This document shows positions 45,633 through 54,546 of a stretch of DNA of 61,512 nt, in pieces. The number at the start of each line of letters is the position of its first letter. Positions within the stretch are counted from its first letter, which is position 1. A program made the position numbers and the translations under genes. Below the pieces are notes generated by a model. The model saw only the letters and a list, made by a program, of their open reading frames with translations, did no database searches and was not told where the DNA came from. Origin of the DNA: JBJXDT01 sp046153505 (GTDB taxonomy: Bacteria; Pseudomonadota; Gammaproteobacteria; Burkholderiales; Methylophilaceae); the NCBI GenBank assembly GCA_046153505.1, contig JBJXDT010000095.1, forward strand, positions 1 to 61,512, written 5' to 3'.

Positions 45633-48600
45633 TTCAAATCACTCCAAATTTTCTCTAGCCGCTTAATCGACACAGGGAATGGCGTTTTAAGCTCCTGCGC
45701 AAAAAGGGAAACGCGCAATTCCTCGATTAACCAACGATAATCGATGAGGGCTTGAGACACCTTATCAGATTTACGTTGTTTATCTATGGCAGCCTCCCAG
45801 TTTTGCCATAACAAGCCTACACTAGCTGCATTTTTTCCATCGCGGTCTGGATTAGCAGGTTGCTTTTCAATGCGTAATCTAAGTGCTTTTAAGTAGCGCG
45901 GGAAATGGGTAATTTGTTCCCAAGGGGTTTGGCTAAAACAGCCTTTAAATACCAGCAAACCAATTTGGCTCTCGACATCGCGCTTTAAACGATTTACCGT
46001 AGCGGGCATTTTGGCTTGCTGGTTAACCAACAAGGTATATTCTGTAGCAATGCTATTCACCATGCGGCATAATGCCTCTGTAACGGCTGGCAAACGCGTT
46101 CTAGCGCGCTGTTTTAGTTTCATAAACTCATCGTTGTTGCGCGGTAACTCATCTTCGCCTACAAATGCGCGATCAGCAATGGTGGTGAGCATATCTTCCT
46201 TCAAACCTTCTACGCTCACCGCATTGCGTAATTGCATCGCGTATTGGTTAAAATTGGGTAGACTTTTTTCTAGTTGCTTCATTTGCTCTTTAAGCTCAAA
46301 ACGCATTAAACGGCGCACACCAGCACGATGCGAGGCGGTTGCAGCTTGTTCGGTATCAAACAATTTTACCGCCACGCTTTCAATGTTATCTTCTAGCGCA
46401 GGATAACCAGTGAACTGATGCCCGTCTTTGCTGAACGTTAGCGTAGCTGGTAAATCGCCAAAATCCCATTGTTTAAGACCTGTCTTTTCAATGTCTGGCG
46501 AGGTGTTTCTAAACGTGAGTTGCGCTGCTTGCCCAAGCTGTTTTTTAAGCGAAATCCAATCGCGGCTCATGCCTAACTCACGACCTTTTTCGTCTATCAC
46601 GCTAAAGTTCATAAAAGCGTGGGGCGGCAAGTTGGCTAAATTAAAGTCATCTACACCTAATTTAAGCGTGGTTTTAAGTTGAATATACTGGGTTAAGGCC
46701 TGCAACAAAGGACTTGCTCCAACGTTGGCTTGCTCTAAAAAGCCTGTCACAAATTCGGGCACGGGTACGCATGCATTACGATATTGTTTGGGTAAGCTCT
46801 TAATAAGGTTCGTGAGTTTTTCTCGTAACATGCCTGGCACCAACCATTCGGTGCGTGTGGCGTCTAGCTGATTAAGCAAGGCAAGTGGCACGGTAGCAGT
46901 TACGCCATCTAAGAGGTGCGTAGGTTCAAAGCGATATTTAAGCGACAATTTGGCACCATCTACCAAAAAATATTCTGGAAACTGCGCCTCGGTCACGCTA
47001 GCTGCGCCATGTCGCATTAGTGCTTCTTTGGTTAAATATAGCAGGCGTGGATTAAGCTTTTCAGCTTCTGAGCGCCATTTCTCGAAACTTGTGCCACTAA
47101 AAATACCCGCAGGGATAATCGCGTCATAAAACGCAAACAATTGATGCTCATCTACCATAACATCTTGACGGCGAGATTTATGTTCTAATGCTTCTATTTC
47201 GGCTATCATGCGGCGATTAGCCTCAAAAAAGCTCGCTTTTGTGTCAAACTCCATATTAGCAAGTGCTTCACGAATAAAAATTTCGCGCGATTCTTGCGGA
47301 CTAATTGGTCCATAATACACGCGGCGCTTAGGAATCACTGTCAGGCCGTACAAGCTCACGCGCTCCCATGCGTTGACCATTGCCATTTTTCTATCCCAGC
47401 GCGGGTCACTGTATGCGCTCTGGGTTAACCCCCGCGCAAGTGGCTCTATCCAGTCTGGTTCAATTTTGGCAACACAACGCGCATACAGTTTGCTGGTGTC
47501 CACCAACTCTGCAGCAATCACCCATTTTGGGCGGATTTTCTTAAGTGCGGAACCTGGCGCAATATGAAAGCGGATGCCTCGCGCACCCGCGTAAGATTCG
47601 CTTTCACCATCCTTAAAGCCGATATTACCTAGCAAGCCTGCGAGCAAGGCTTTATGAATTTGCTCATAGGATGGCTCTTTGTCATTAAGCCTAAATTCCA
47701 TTTCCTCAACTATTTCAAGCAACTGGGCGTGTAACTCGCGCCATTCTTTTAAGCGTAAAAATGAAAGGAAATTGGCATGACACTGACTGAGTAACTCCTT
47801 GTTAGATTTTTTGGTTTTAAGCGCTTGCTCGTACCAATCCCAAATTTTAAGAAAGCTTATAAAATCAGAGCCTTCACCTGCAAATTTGCTATGGGCATTA
47901 TCAGCCGCCTCGCGTTTATCCATGGGTCTTTCACGCGGATCTTGAATGCTTAATGCGCTGGTAATAATCAAAATTTCTTTTAAACAAGCCTCACGTTTAG
48001 CCGCCAATATCATGCGCCCCACACGTGGGTCTAGTGGCAATTTGGCAAGTTGCAAACCTGTTTCGGTAATTTCGCGCTTATCATTCACTGCACCCAATTC
48101 TTGCAACAACAAATAGCCATCGGCAATTAAGCGCGAACTTGGCGTCTCAATAAACGGAAACGCCTCGACATCACCCAATCTAAGTGCCGCCATGCGTAAA
48201 ATGACGGCAGCTAGCGAGCTACGCAAAATTTCAGGCTCGGTAAATTCTGGACGATTGTTAAAATCCTCCTCTGAATACAGCCGAATACATATGCCGCTAG
48301 AAACGCGCCCACAACGTCCAGCGCGTTGTTTAGCAGCTGCCTGCGAAATTTTTTCAATTTGTAATTGCTCAACTTTGGCCCTTGATGAGTAGCGGTTTAC
48401 ACGCGCCAAACCTGCATCAATGACATATTTGATGCCTGGTACGGTCAAAGATGTTTCTGCCACATTAGTAGCCAGCACAATGCGGCGCCTGCCACCTGTG
48501 CGGAATATTTTTTGTTGGTCTTCAATGCTTAAGCGCGCAAACAGCGGAAGCACTTCTACATGCTTAAGCTTGGGCGATCGGCCTTGATATTTGCGCAGGT

Positions 48601-49657
48601 GGTCAGCCGTGTCGCGAATCTCGCGTTCCCCTGGCAAAAACACCAAAATATCACCATCTCCGAGCCGCAATAAATCATCAGCCGCGTCTAAGATGGCTTC
48701 TTCAATCGCCTCTTCTTCATCATCTTCAGCGAGCCAACGAGCCTCTGTTTTAGCATTGCGCTTAATGCCTAAAATATTTTTAGGCACAGCCTTATTAGAT
48801 AGTTCATCTTCATCAATATCATCTTCTGGTGCGATTTCGTGTGAAATGAATCCCGCTTTACCTAGTGGGCGATATCTAACTTCAACGGGATAGGTTCTGC
48901 CAGAAACTTCGATCACTGGCGCGCCATTAAAATGTCTTGAAAATCGGTCAGCATCAATCGTTGCAGAGGTCACAATCACCTTTAAATCTGGGCGTTTGGA
49001 CAATAACTGCTTAAGGTATCCCAGCAAAAAATCGATGTTGAGACTGCGTTCATGAGCCTCATCGATGATAATGGTGTCGTATGCATTTAAAAACTTATCA
49101 CCTTGTGTTTCGGCTAACAAAATGCCGTCTGTCATTAACTTAACGTAGCTTGTTTCTGACAGCTTATCGTTAAAGCGCACTTTGTAGCCTACCACCTCGC
49201 CTAAAGGTGATTTAAGTTCTTGCGCGATACGACTTGCCACTGAACGTGCAGCAATACGTCGCGGTTGTGTATGCCCAATTAAGCCAGCCACACCACGACC
49301 TAACTCAAGACAAATTTTAGGCAACTGTGTAGTTTTACCTGAACCAGTTTCGCCACACACAATCACCACTTGATGTTGTAGTATGGCTTGTGCAATTTCA
49401 TCTTTGCGCAATGAAACGGGTAAATCGAGCGGATAGTCGGGCTTGGGTAGTGCATTTTTACGTGCTTGCAATTTAGCGCTTGAAGCACGGATTTTGTATG
49501 CAATCTCTTGCAGAGCCTTATCAATTGGTTTGAGTTGGTTAGCAAGTTCGCGCGCCTTTTGCAAACGACGGTACAGCAGAAAACGATCTGCCAGCATACA
49601 TAGCGGCAATTGTTTTTCTAGCTGGGAAATAAGTTGGGGTGGTTGCGTGTCACTCAT
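45629..49657 (-). CDS. hrpA: ATP-dependent RNA helicase HrpA
   Basis: This is a 1342-residue DEAH-box helicase that in E. coli acts on stalled ribosomes and mRNA. Motif I GETGSGKTT is at 102-110, DEAH near 200, SAT soon after, and QRAGRCGR marks motif VI. The HA2/OB region and the long HrpA-specific C-terminal domain follow. Compared with E. coli HrpA there is a strongly acidic insertion of about 45 residues (about 268-315) between the first RecA-like domain and the GDILVFLPGEREIRDT block. Convergent with the chlorite dismutase gene. Confidence 0.95.
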   Translation of the reverse strand: MSDTQPPQLISQLEKQLPLCMLADRFLLYRRLQKARELANQLKPIDKALQEIAYKIRASSAKLQARKNALPKPDYPLDLPVSLRKDEIAQAILQHQVVIVCGETGSGKTTQLPKICLELGRGVAGLIGHTQPRRIAARSVASRIAQELKSPLGEVVGYKVRFNDKLSETSYVKLMTDGILLAETQGDKFLNAYDTIIIDEAHERSLNIDFLLGYLKQLLSKRPDLKVIVTSATIDADRFSRHFNGAPVIEVSGRTYPVEVRYRPLGKAGFISHEIAPEDDIDEDELSNKAVPKNILGIKRNAKTEARWLAEDDEEEAIEEAILDAADDLLRLGDGDILVFLPGEREIRDTADHLRKYQGRSPKLKHVEVLPLFARLSIEDQQKIFRTGGRRRIVLATNVAETSLTVPGIKYVIDAGLARVNRYSSRAKVEQLQIEKISQAAAKQRAGRCGRVSSGICIRLYSEEDFNNRPEFTEPEILRSSLAAVILRMAALRLGDVEAFPFIETPSSRLIADGYLLLQELGAVNDKREITETGLQLAKLPLDPRVGRMILAAKREACLKEILIITSALSIQDPRERPMDKREAADNAHSKFAGEGSDFISFLKIWDWYEQALKTKKSNKELLSQCHANFLSFLRLKEWRELHAQLLEIVEEMEFRLNDKEPSYEQIHKALLAGLLGNIGFKDGESESYAGARGIRFHIAPGSALKKIRPKWVIAAELVDTSKLYARCVAKIEPDWIEPLARGLTQSAYSDPRWDRKMAMVNAWERVSLYGLTVIPKRRVYYGPISPQESREIFIREALANMEFDTKASFFEANRRMIAEIEALEHKSRRQDVMVDEHQLFAFYDAIIPAGIFSGTSFEKWRSEAEKLNPRLLYLTKEALMRHGAASVTEAQFPEYFLVDGAKLSLKYRFEPTHLLDGVTATVPLALLNQLDATRTEWLVPGMLREKLTNLIKSLPKQYRNACVPVPEFVTGFLEQANVGASPLLQALTQYIQLKTTLKLGVDDFNLANLPPHAFMNFSVIDEKGRELGMSRDWISLKKQLGQAAQLTFRNTSPDIEKTGLKQWDFGDLPATLTFSKDGHQFTGYPALEDNIESVAVKLFDTEQAATASHRAGVRRLMRFELKEQMKQLEKSLPNFNQYAMQLRNAVSVEGLKEDMLTTIADRAFVGEDELPRNNDEFMKLKQRARTRLPAVTEALCRMVNSIATEYTLLVNQQAKMPATVNRLKRDVESQIGLLVFKGCFSQTPWEQITHFPRYLKALRLRIEKQPANPDRDGKNAASVGLLWQNWEAAIDKQRKSDKVSQALIDYRWLIEELRVSLFAQELKTPFPVSIKRLEKIWSDLN

Positions 49658-49700
49658 AAGCGCATCATTTTAACACGCGAGCATCTTATAAAAACGTGAC

Positions 49701-50430
49701 TTAAACTCTACGCTCACGTAAAAAATTGGCAAATTTAGGCTTACCTGTTTTTGTAATATCGCGATAGTTGTAAGTAACCAAGCTACCGATGGCTGGCGGG
49801 TGTGCACATTGCACATCAATAAAGCCCTTGCCTAGTTTAAAGCTAATACTGTCTGGTGTTTCTACCAACAATGCACCCATTTTCCCTTGATTTTTACCCT
49901 TACCCCCAATGTGTTCAATCACATTGACTTCTGCATCTAATTGTAGCTTTAACTTTAACAACACATCACTGCGCCCAGTTAAATATGCGGCATCGGCAAG
50001 GAGCAACATCAACCCTTTACTACCCGCCGCAACCACTTGTTTTAACTTGGCTTGCAGAGCATCGGCATCTTTTAACTTAAACTGTTTAATCGCATGCAAA
50101 TAAGGCGGAAACGCTTGTTTTACCAGTGCCTGGATTTATTGAGCACGACTTTTAAAATCACCAATGGTTAGCGGCAACTCAAATATTTGTGGTAAAACCT
50201 TTGGTAAACCAAGTTTGTGCATGGATAGGATTAGCTTGCCGGGTCACTAGGCGGTTGTCATCCCATATTGCACGCACGCCATCCAGCTTTTCGCTCACCA
50301 AATATGCGTTTAGATCCACACCGTCATGGTCCACATGCGCAAGTAGAGTATCGGGGGGGGGTAGTATAGGCGAATGCTGGCAGAAATAGCGTTAATGCAA
50401 GCAATAGCGAGCGGTAAAGCCTGTGTAATC
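49701..50430 (-). pseudogene. Decayed periplasmic ATP-dependent DNA ligase (Lig E type)
   Basis: Fragments of one exported ATP-dependent DNA ligase lie in different frames. A signal-peptide-like stretch (LLLALTLFLPAFAYTTPP) runs into a 9-base C tract (G9 at 50353-50361); eight C would restore the frame into DTLLAHVDHDGVDLNAY and SEKLDGVR with the AMP-accepting Lys near 50288. After WFTKG the middle of the adenylation domain is missing. The frame resumes at QIFELPLTIGDFKSRAQ, hits an in-frame TAA (50136-50138), then continues as IQALVKQAF and the OB-fold C-terminus to 49701. The last 132 codons could start independently but would have no active site. It is probably the dead last gene of the catalase operon region. 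Confidence 0.85.
50353..50361. repeat. G9 homopolymer at the ligase frameshift
   Basis: Nine consecutive G on the plus strand (C on the coding strand) mark the frameshift between the signal-peptide and adenylation-domain frames of the ligase pseudogene. Confidence 0.9.
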
Positions 50431-50436
50431 AAGCTT

Positions 50437-51531
50437 TTACCAATTTAAATCTTGCGGAATAGTGGTTTTATTTTGCGCATGGCGATAATCCGAACTCGCG
50501 GCATACACCCATCTACGCGCACGGTTTAATGCGCCTACAGGTTGCTCATCAGCAAGCGCGTTCCATGGGTTAAACGATAAATTCTCGCAAAATTGCTGTT
50601 GTTCTGGCGTATCAAAGGTTTGCTGGATAATATCAAGCGTTGCAACAGGCACAAATGACACTTCTGTCTCTTGCCATAATACGGTGGCATCTTCAATTGG
50701 CATGGTTTTGCTGGTGTCTTGCACTTGCACCATGAGTAGCATACAGGCGTTTTTCTCAGCCAATTCTGTTGCAAGTGTATGCTTTAAAAAATCAGGGTCT
50801 TGCGAGACATCTGCTTTAATTTTAGAAGGCTCAGCGCAAGAACGCATTTTAAATTTAATGTTGTGTGGCCCAAGCTTATATGCAGTATTACTAAAATACT
50901 CTGTCCATAATGGACTTTTGGGCGGTGGCGAGTATGCCGTGATTAATTGCCATAACTCACGCAAGCGCCATTTAAAAGGGTTGTAGCCTTGCACAAAGTA
51001 AGCTGGGTCACCTTTAGTGTCAACAAACTTGTTGTAATCAGCCACACTGGTCACAAAAAATGCAGGGCTATTGTGCGCAATAAACTCTTGCGTAGTGCCG
51101 CCATTAATATTCTGCCCAACATTAAGCACCTTAATCGCCATGCCACGCGCATCTTTTGCGCGGTCATCGGCATTGGCCATGTTAGAGCCACTATTTGAAA
51201 AACGTATCCAAGATTGATATTGCTTGCCTGGCGTTGAAAACACACCGTAACGCAATTGTGCATCAATGACTGGGCTGACCGTAAAAAACGCCTTCACACA
51301 AGCGTGGCCTTTGGCATGCACCCCGCGCGCGGCATAGCTGGTTTTTAGCGCTTTAATAATGCCTACAGCGCTTTGCGCCGCCACTTTAATATCAGCAGAC
51401 TCATTTGCTGGCACCACCTCTTTTGCAGTGATATCTGCATGGATTTGCATGTGGTAGGCGATAAAGGCGACCAGTATTAGCGCCAATGCCAGCAAAGCCA
51501 AACCTAATCTTTTAATATAGCGCTTAAGCAT
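50437..51531 (-). CDS. Membrane-anchored mini-catalase / catalase-related peroxidase (SrpA-like)
   Basis: This 364-residue protein has an N-terminal membrane anchor (about 9-27) and a catalase core without the usual C-terminal domains. The haem-pocket residues are visible: distal H72 in VHAKGHACVKA, distal N154 in AHNSPAFFV and proximal Y343 in RRWVYAASSDYRH. The fold is shared with catalase-related enzymes that act on fatty-acid hydroperoxides, as well as with SrpA. It starts directly after the acyltransferase stop with no gap, so it belongs to the lipase/di-haem/acyltransferase operon. The core is predicted to face the periplasm. Confidence 0.88.
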   Translation of the reverse strand: MLKRYIKRLGLALLALALILVAFIAYHMQIHADITAKEVVPANESADIKVAAQSAVGIIKALKTSYAARGVHAKGHACVKAFFTVSPVIDAQLRYGVFSTPGKQYQSWIRFSNSGSNMANADDRAKDARGMAIKVLNVGQNINGGTTQEFIAHNSPAFFVTSVADYNKFVDTKGDPAYFVQGYNPFKWRLRELWQLITAYSPPPKSPLWTEYFSNTAYKLGPHNIKFKMRSCAEPSKIKADVSQDPDFLKHTLATELAEKNACMLLMVQVQDTSKTMPIEDATVLWQETEVSFVPVATLDIIQQTFDTPEQQQFCENLSFNPWNALADEQPVGALNRARRWVYAASSDYRHAQNKTTIPQDLNW

Positions 51532-52812
51532 TTACCTTCTTAAGTTCATAATAGGTTTTTCAATAAACAAGTACATCAATGAGGCAATAAACATGCTTAA
51601 TATGGTGCTGATGACAAAGCCATATAACAATATTTGCCCCATCGACCAAGGATAAGCCTCTGGCATAGTCATGGTAAGGTGCAATATGGCAGGAATAACA
51701 ATGACCATCACCACCAGATGAATTAAATACAAAGAGTAAGATAAAGTGGCAATTGGGTACCAAAATGGTAAGGAAAAAAACCACCTAAATGTCGCCGCGA
51801 GACGATGTTGCTGCAATAGCAGGGCAATAATTAAAATGCCAACGCCCACTGCAAACAGAGTGTGGTTAAAAATATAATACAAAATATGCAATGTCTGATT
51901 AGCATCATAATGTGGCAAGAACACTGGAAAGCTCATGAAAAAACCAATTAAGGTGAGGCCTACGACTGTCATGGCCACACCAAAACCTGAGTTAGCGACT
52001 TGCGAGAGTTTTTCTTTGTGAAAGTGCATCGCATAAGCCGCAAGACAGCCAACCACCAAACCGCCAAACCGCGTATGCAAATTGTCATACATGACGGTAA
52101 AAAAGTGATTTAAATAGGCTTCGTTTAAATAAATTGCGCTACTTGGTGTTGTTCTTATGGTGTCGTCTGTGAGTACAATTAAGGTATTAACCACAATTGA
52201 AATAAAGAAAAGCCAAATTAATACAACGCCCGGACTTTTGCTCCATTTTAAGATGGCGATTAAAATGAGTGGATAAATAAAGTAAAACTGCTCTTCAACT
52301 GCCAAACTCCATGTCCAGCCAGCAGCTTGATTTTGATACTCTAAAAAATTGCTCACATAAAGAAAATTAGCCCACACTGAATTGCTGTTATGCGCAGCAA
52401 GCGCCCAATACAAAATCAGCATAAAATAATAGGCTGGCGTTAACCTTAAGTAACGGCGTATATAAAAGTTTTTAAGGTTTAAATGACCTTCCTTGCTATA
52501 TTGTCGCAACAAAATTCCTGAAATTAAAAATCCACTCATGACAAAAAACACATCTACACCTTTATCTCCATTCCACGCCCATGCCCACCCCGAGCCAAGA
52601 ACATCTAACATGCTGGCAATATTTTGGTTTGGATTTGCGTTGTCATAAACGATAAAGGTGTGATAGACCAATACCAAAATAATGGATAAGGCACGGATGC
52701 CGTCAATGGGTGCAAAATTGCTGGCACGTCGCTGATAAATAGACTGGAAATTCTCCCTAAAGGAAAATGCTCTTTGCCATGCACTTTTGCTCATTGCGAT
52801 ATCTTCTGTCAT
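51532..52812 (-). CDS. Acyltransferase 3 family membrane protein (OafA-like)
   Basis: This 426-residue protein has about ten membrane spans of the acyltransferase 3 family, which O-acylates sugars or lipids at the inner membrane. Recognisable blocks are IDGIRALSIILVLVYHT with the catalytic-region His, the GVDVFFVMSGFLISGIL segment, RRYLRLTPAYY and TWSLAVEEQFYFIYP. I use the ATG at 52812, 7 bases after GGGGA; the ATG at 52818 is too close to that site. There is no C-terminal SGNH domain. It is the third gene of the lipase operon. Confidence 0.92.
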   Translation of the reverse strand: MTEDIAMSKSAWQRAFSFRENFQSIYQRRASNFAPIDGIRALSIILVLVYHTFIVYDNANPNQNIASMLDVLGSGWAWAWNGDKGVDVFFVMSGFLISGILLRQYSKEGHLNLKNFYIRRYLRLTPAYYFMLILYWALAAHNSNSVWANFLYVSNFLEYQNQAAGWTWSLAVEEQFYFIYPLILIAILKWSKSPGVVLIWLFFISIVVNTLIVLTDDTIRTTPSSAIYLNEAYLNHFFTVMYDNLHTRFGGLVVGCLAAYAMHFHKEKLSQVANSGFGVAMTVVGLTLIGFFMSFPVFLPHYDANQTLHILYYIFNHTLFAVGVGILIIALLLQQHRLAATFRWFFSLPFWYPIATLSYSLYLIHLVVMVIVIPAILHLTMTMPEAYPWSMGQILLYGFVISTILSMFIASLMYLFIEKPIMNLRR

Positions 52813-52830
52813 GTCCATTTCCCCAAATGT

Positions 52831-54546
52831 TTATATTGTTTTTAAGTATTCAATTAATGCCCAGCGCTCTTGCTCTGTCAGCATCGGCAGTTTGTTATAA
52901 CCAGCACCAGTGCCATATTCGTGCCCTGCATTGCTATTGCCTGGCAAAGTGGTATCAAACAAAAAATACTCTTTGACAGGCGCCATGTCAAAACCCACAT
53001 TTTTGGTGTCAAATTCTAAAGAACCCAAATTAAACTGTTTTACACGGTCTTTTGCGGGCAAGAGCAATTGGTATAAATTAGGCACTGAACCATTATGTAA
53101 AAATGGTGCGCTACTCCATACTCCATTGAGTGGTCGCGCTTTATATGCAAGCAACGCCTTTTGTGAGACTTCTTGTCCCGTTGCGATGATTTTGCCATCC
53201 ACATATTTGGGCGGGTGAATCTCATCCCCATGACCAAAGCTACTGGCATCTTTACCCGCCAAATAGGCCTGTAATGGATTATTTTTAATCACACCAACCA
53301 TCACATTGTTAGCAATATCAATCGCAGGCGCCACTTTAGGCAAGGGATCTCCTGCCACATAATAGCGAGGTTGCCCTTCTAGCTTGCCTGATTTTCCTGT
53401 ATTTAAAATAGCATTTTTCGCCATCATCGGGTCGGTTTTAATTTCATCTAAAGTGCTCATGCGCACTTTTATCATGCGTTTCGGATCAGCGCGATTAATA
53501 TCCACATGACACTCCATGCAGTGCAACTCGTACAACTTGCGACCCTGTTGAGCAAGCTTAATATTTATCTTTGGAAAATACGCTGGCCATTGTGGTGAGT
53601 GCAGTTTGCTCACTGTTTTTTCGAGCTTGCGCAATTCAGACGCTTGAATAGATGAGGGATAGCCACCATCAATAAAACCCAACCAATATTGAGTTTGTGG
53701 TGTCACATCACCAAACACGCCAATCACCTCGCCAATATTGCGGGCAAACGCGCCAATATTTGAGTTAGCTTGCGCGCCATTCCACTCAACATAATCGTGT
53801 TGTGGCGTATCCCATAAATAAGGGTAGCTGGTGGGCGCATTAGCAGGATTGGCATTTTTATCGAGGCCTGTAGCCTCTAAACCTCGGTTTAAAATCGCAC
53901 CAAACGCATCTAAACGACCATAGCCATAATGCACATCTGTGTGGTTTTCATTGGCATAGGTAACGCGCTTTTCGTATTCTTTTTGCAAAGATTTTTTTAA
54001 TGCCACTTTAGCGGACTCAGTCACCTGCTTGCCCAGCACATTGGCTTGAAAGCGATTAAATTTATCCGCATCATCCAAGGTAGCTTTCAGCGACAACGTC
54101 ATCTCAGTTAACATTTTTTGTAAATCAAACAAAGGTTGTCCGCCATCTATCATAGTGATTTTGTTTTGATAGCTGATTTGCTGCGTGTGACAAGCAGCAC
54201 AAGTTAAACCCATTTTGTCTTTGTTGCGCGTAAAGCCAATCGGGAAACCATCGGGATTATTTTTGCTTTTTTGCGCAGGAATCGCCCCAAATCGCAACAT
54301 ATTTTCATCGCTCCGGAAAAGTTTGGCTTGATTGGCTTGCTCTAAATACAAAAAGTAATCGTAAGGTACAAGGCGTGATCCCTGGTCTGCAAAATAAAAA
54401 TATTCACGGTCTTGCGACGTCCAGTTTTGCTCAAGATACTGCCCTGCTTGCGCAGTATTTATTAACGTAGTGGAGATCAATAAAACTAATGCAAATAAGG
54501 GACTTGTTTTATGCGGTTCATTTAATTGCATGTTCATCCCATTCAT
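52831..54546 (-). CDS. RoxA-like di-haem cytochrome c peroxidase family protein
   Basis: This exported protein of up to 571 residues has a signal peptide (LFALVLLISTTLINTAQA) and two c-type haem sites, CAACH at 116-120 and CMECH at 343-347. The flanking blocks QGSRLVPYDYFLYLEQANQA and LNGVWSSAPFLHNGSVPNLY resemble di-haem peroxidase-like proteins related to rubber oxygenase RoxA. Known relatives cleave C=C bonds with O2 or reduce peroxide. Its ATG overlaps the lipase stop (ATGA); the ATG at 54531, 5 bases after GGGA, could equally be the start. It is the second gene of the operon. Confidence 0.85.
   Translation of the reverse strand: MNGMNMQLNEPHKTSPLFALVLLISTTLINTAQAGQYLEQNWTSQDREYFYFADQGSRLVPYDYFLYLEQANQAKLFRSDENMLRFGAIPAQKSKNNPDGFPIGFTRNKDKMGLTCAACHTQQISYQNKITMIDGGQPLFDLQKMLTEMTLSLKATLDDADKFNRFQANVLGKQVTESAKVALKKSLQKEYEKRVTYANENHTDVHYGYGRLDAFGAILNRGLEATGLDKNANPANAPTSYPYLWDTPQHDYVEWNGAQANSNIGAFARNIGEVIGVFGDVTPQTQYWLGFIDGGYPSSIQASELRKLEKTVSKLHSPQWPAYFPKINIKLAQQGRKLYELHCMECHVDINRADPKRMIKVRMSTLDEIKTDPMMAKNAILNTGKSGKLEGQPRYYVAGDPLPKVAPAIDIANNVMVGVIKNNPLQAYLAGKDASSFGHGDEIHPPKYVDGKIIATGQEVSQKALLAYKARPLNGVWSSAPFLHNGSVPNLYQLLLPAKDRVKQFNLGSLEFDTKNVGFDMAPVKEYFLFDTTLPGNSNAGHEYGTGAGYNKLPMLTEQERWALIEYLKTI

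Noticed and set aside
49701..50099. An intact small protein of 132 residues
   Set aside because: It is only the C-terminal OB-fold part of the ligase, continuous in frame with ligase-like codons upstream of the TAA; it has no ribosome binding site or active site of its own.
50353..50361. G9 tract as a phase-variation switch
   Set aside because: The same gene also has an in-frame stop and an internal deletion, so changing the tract length could not restore a working ligase. It is treated as part of a pseudogene.
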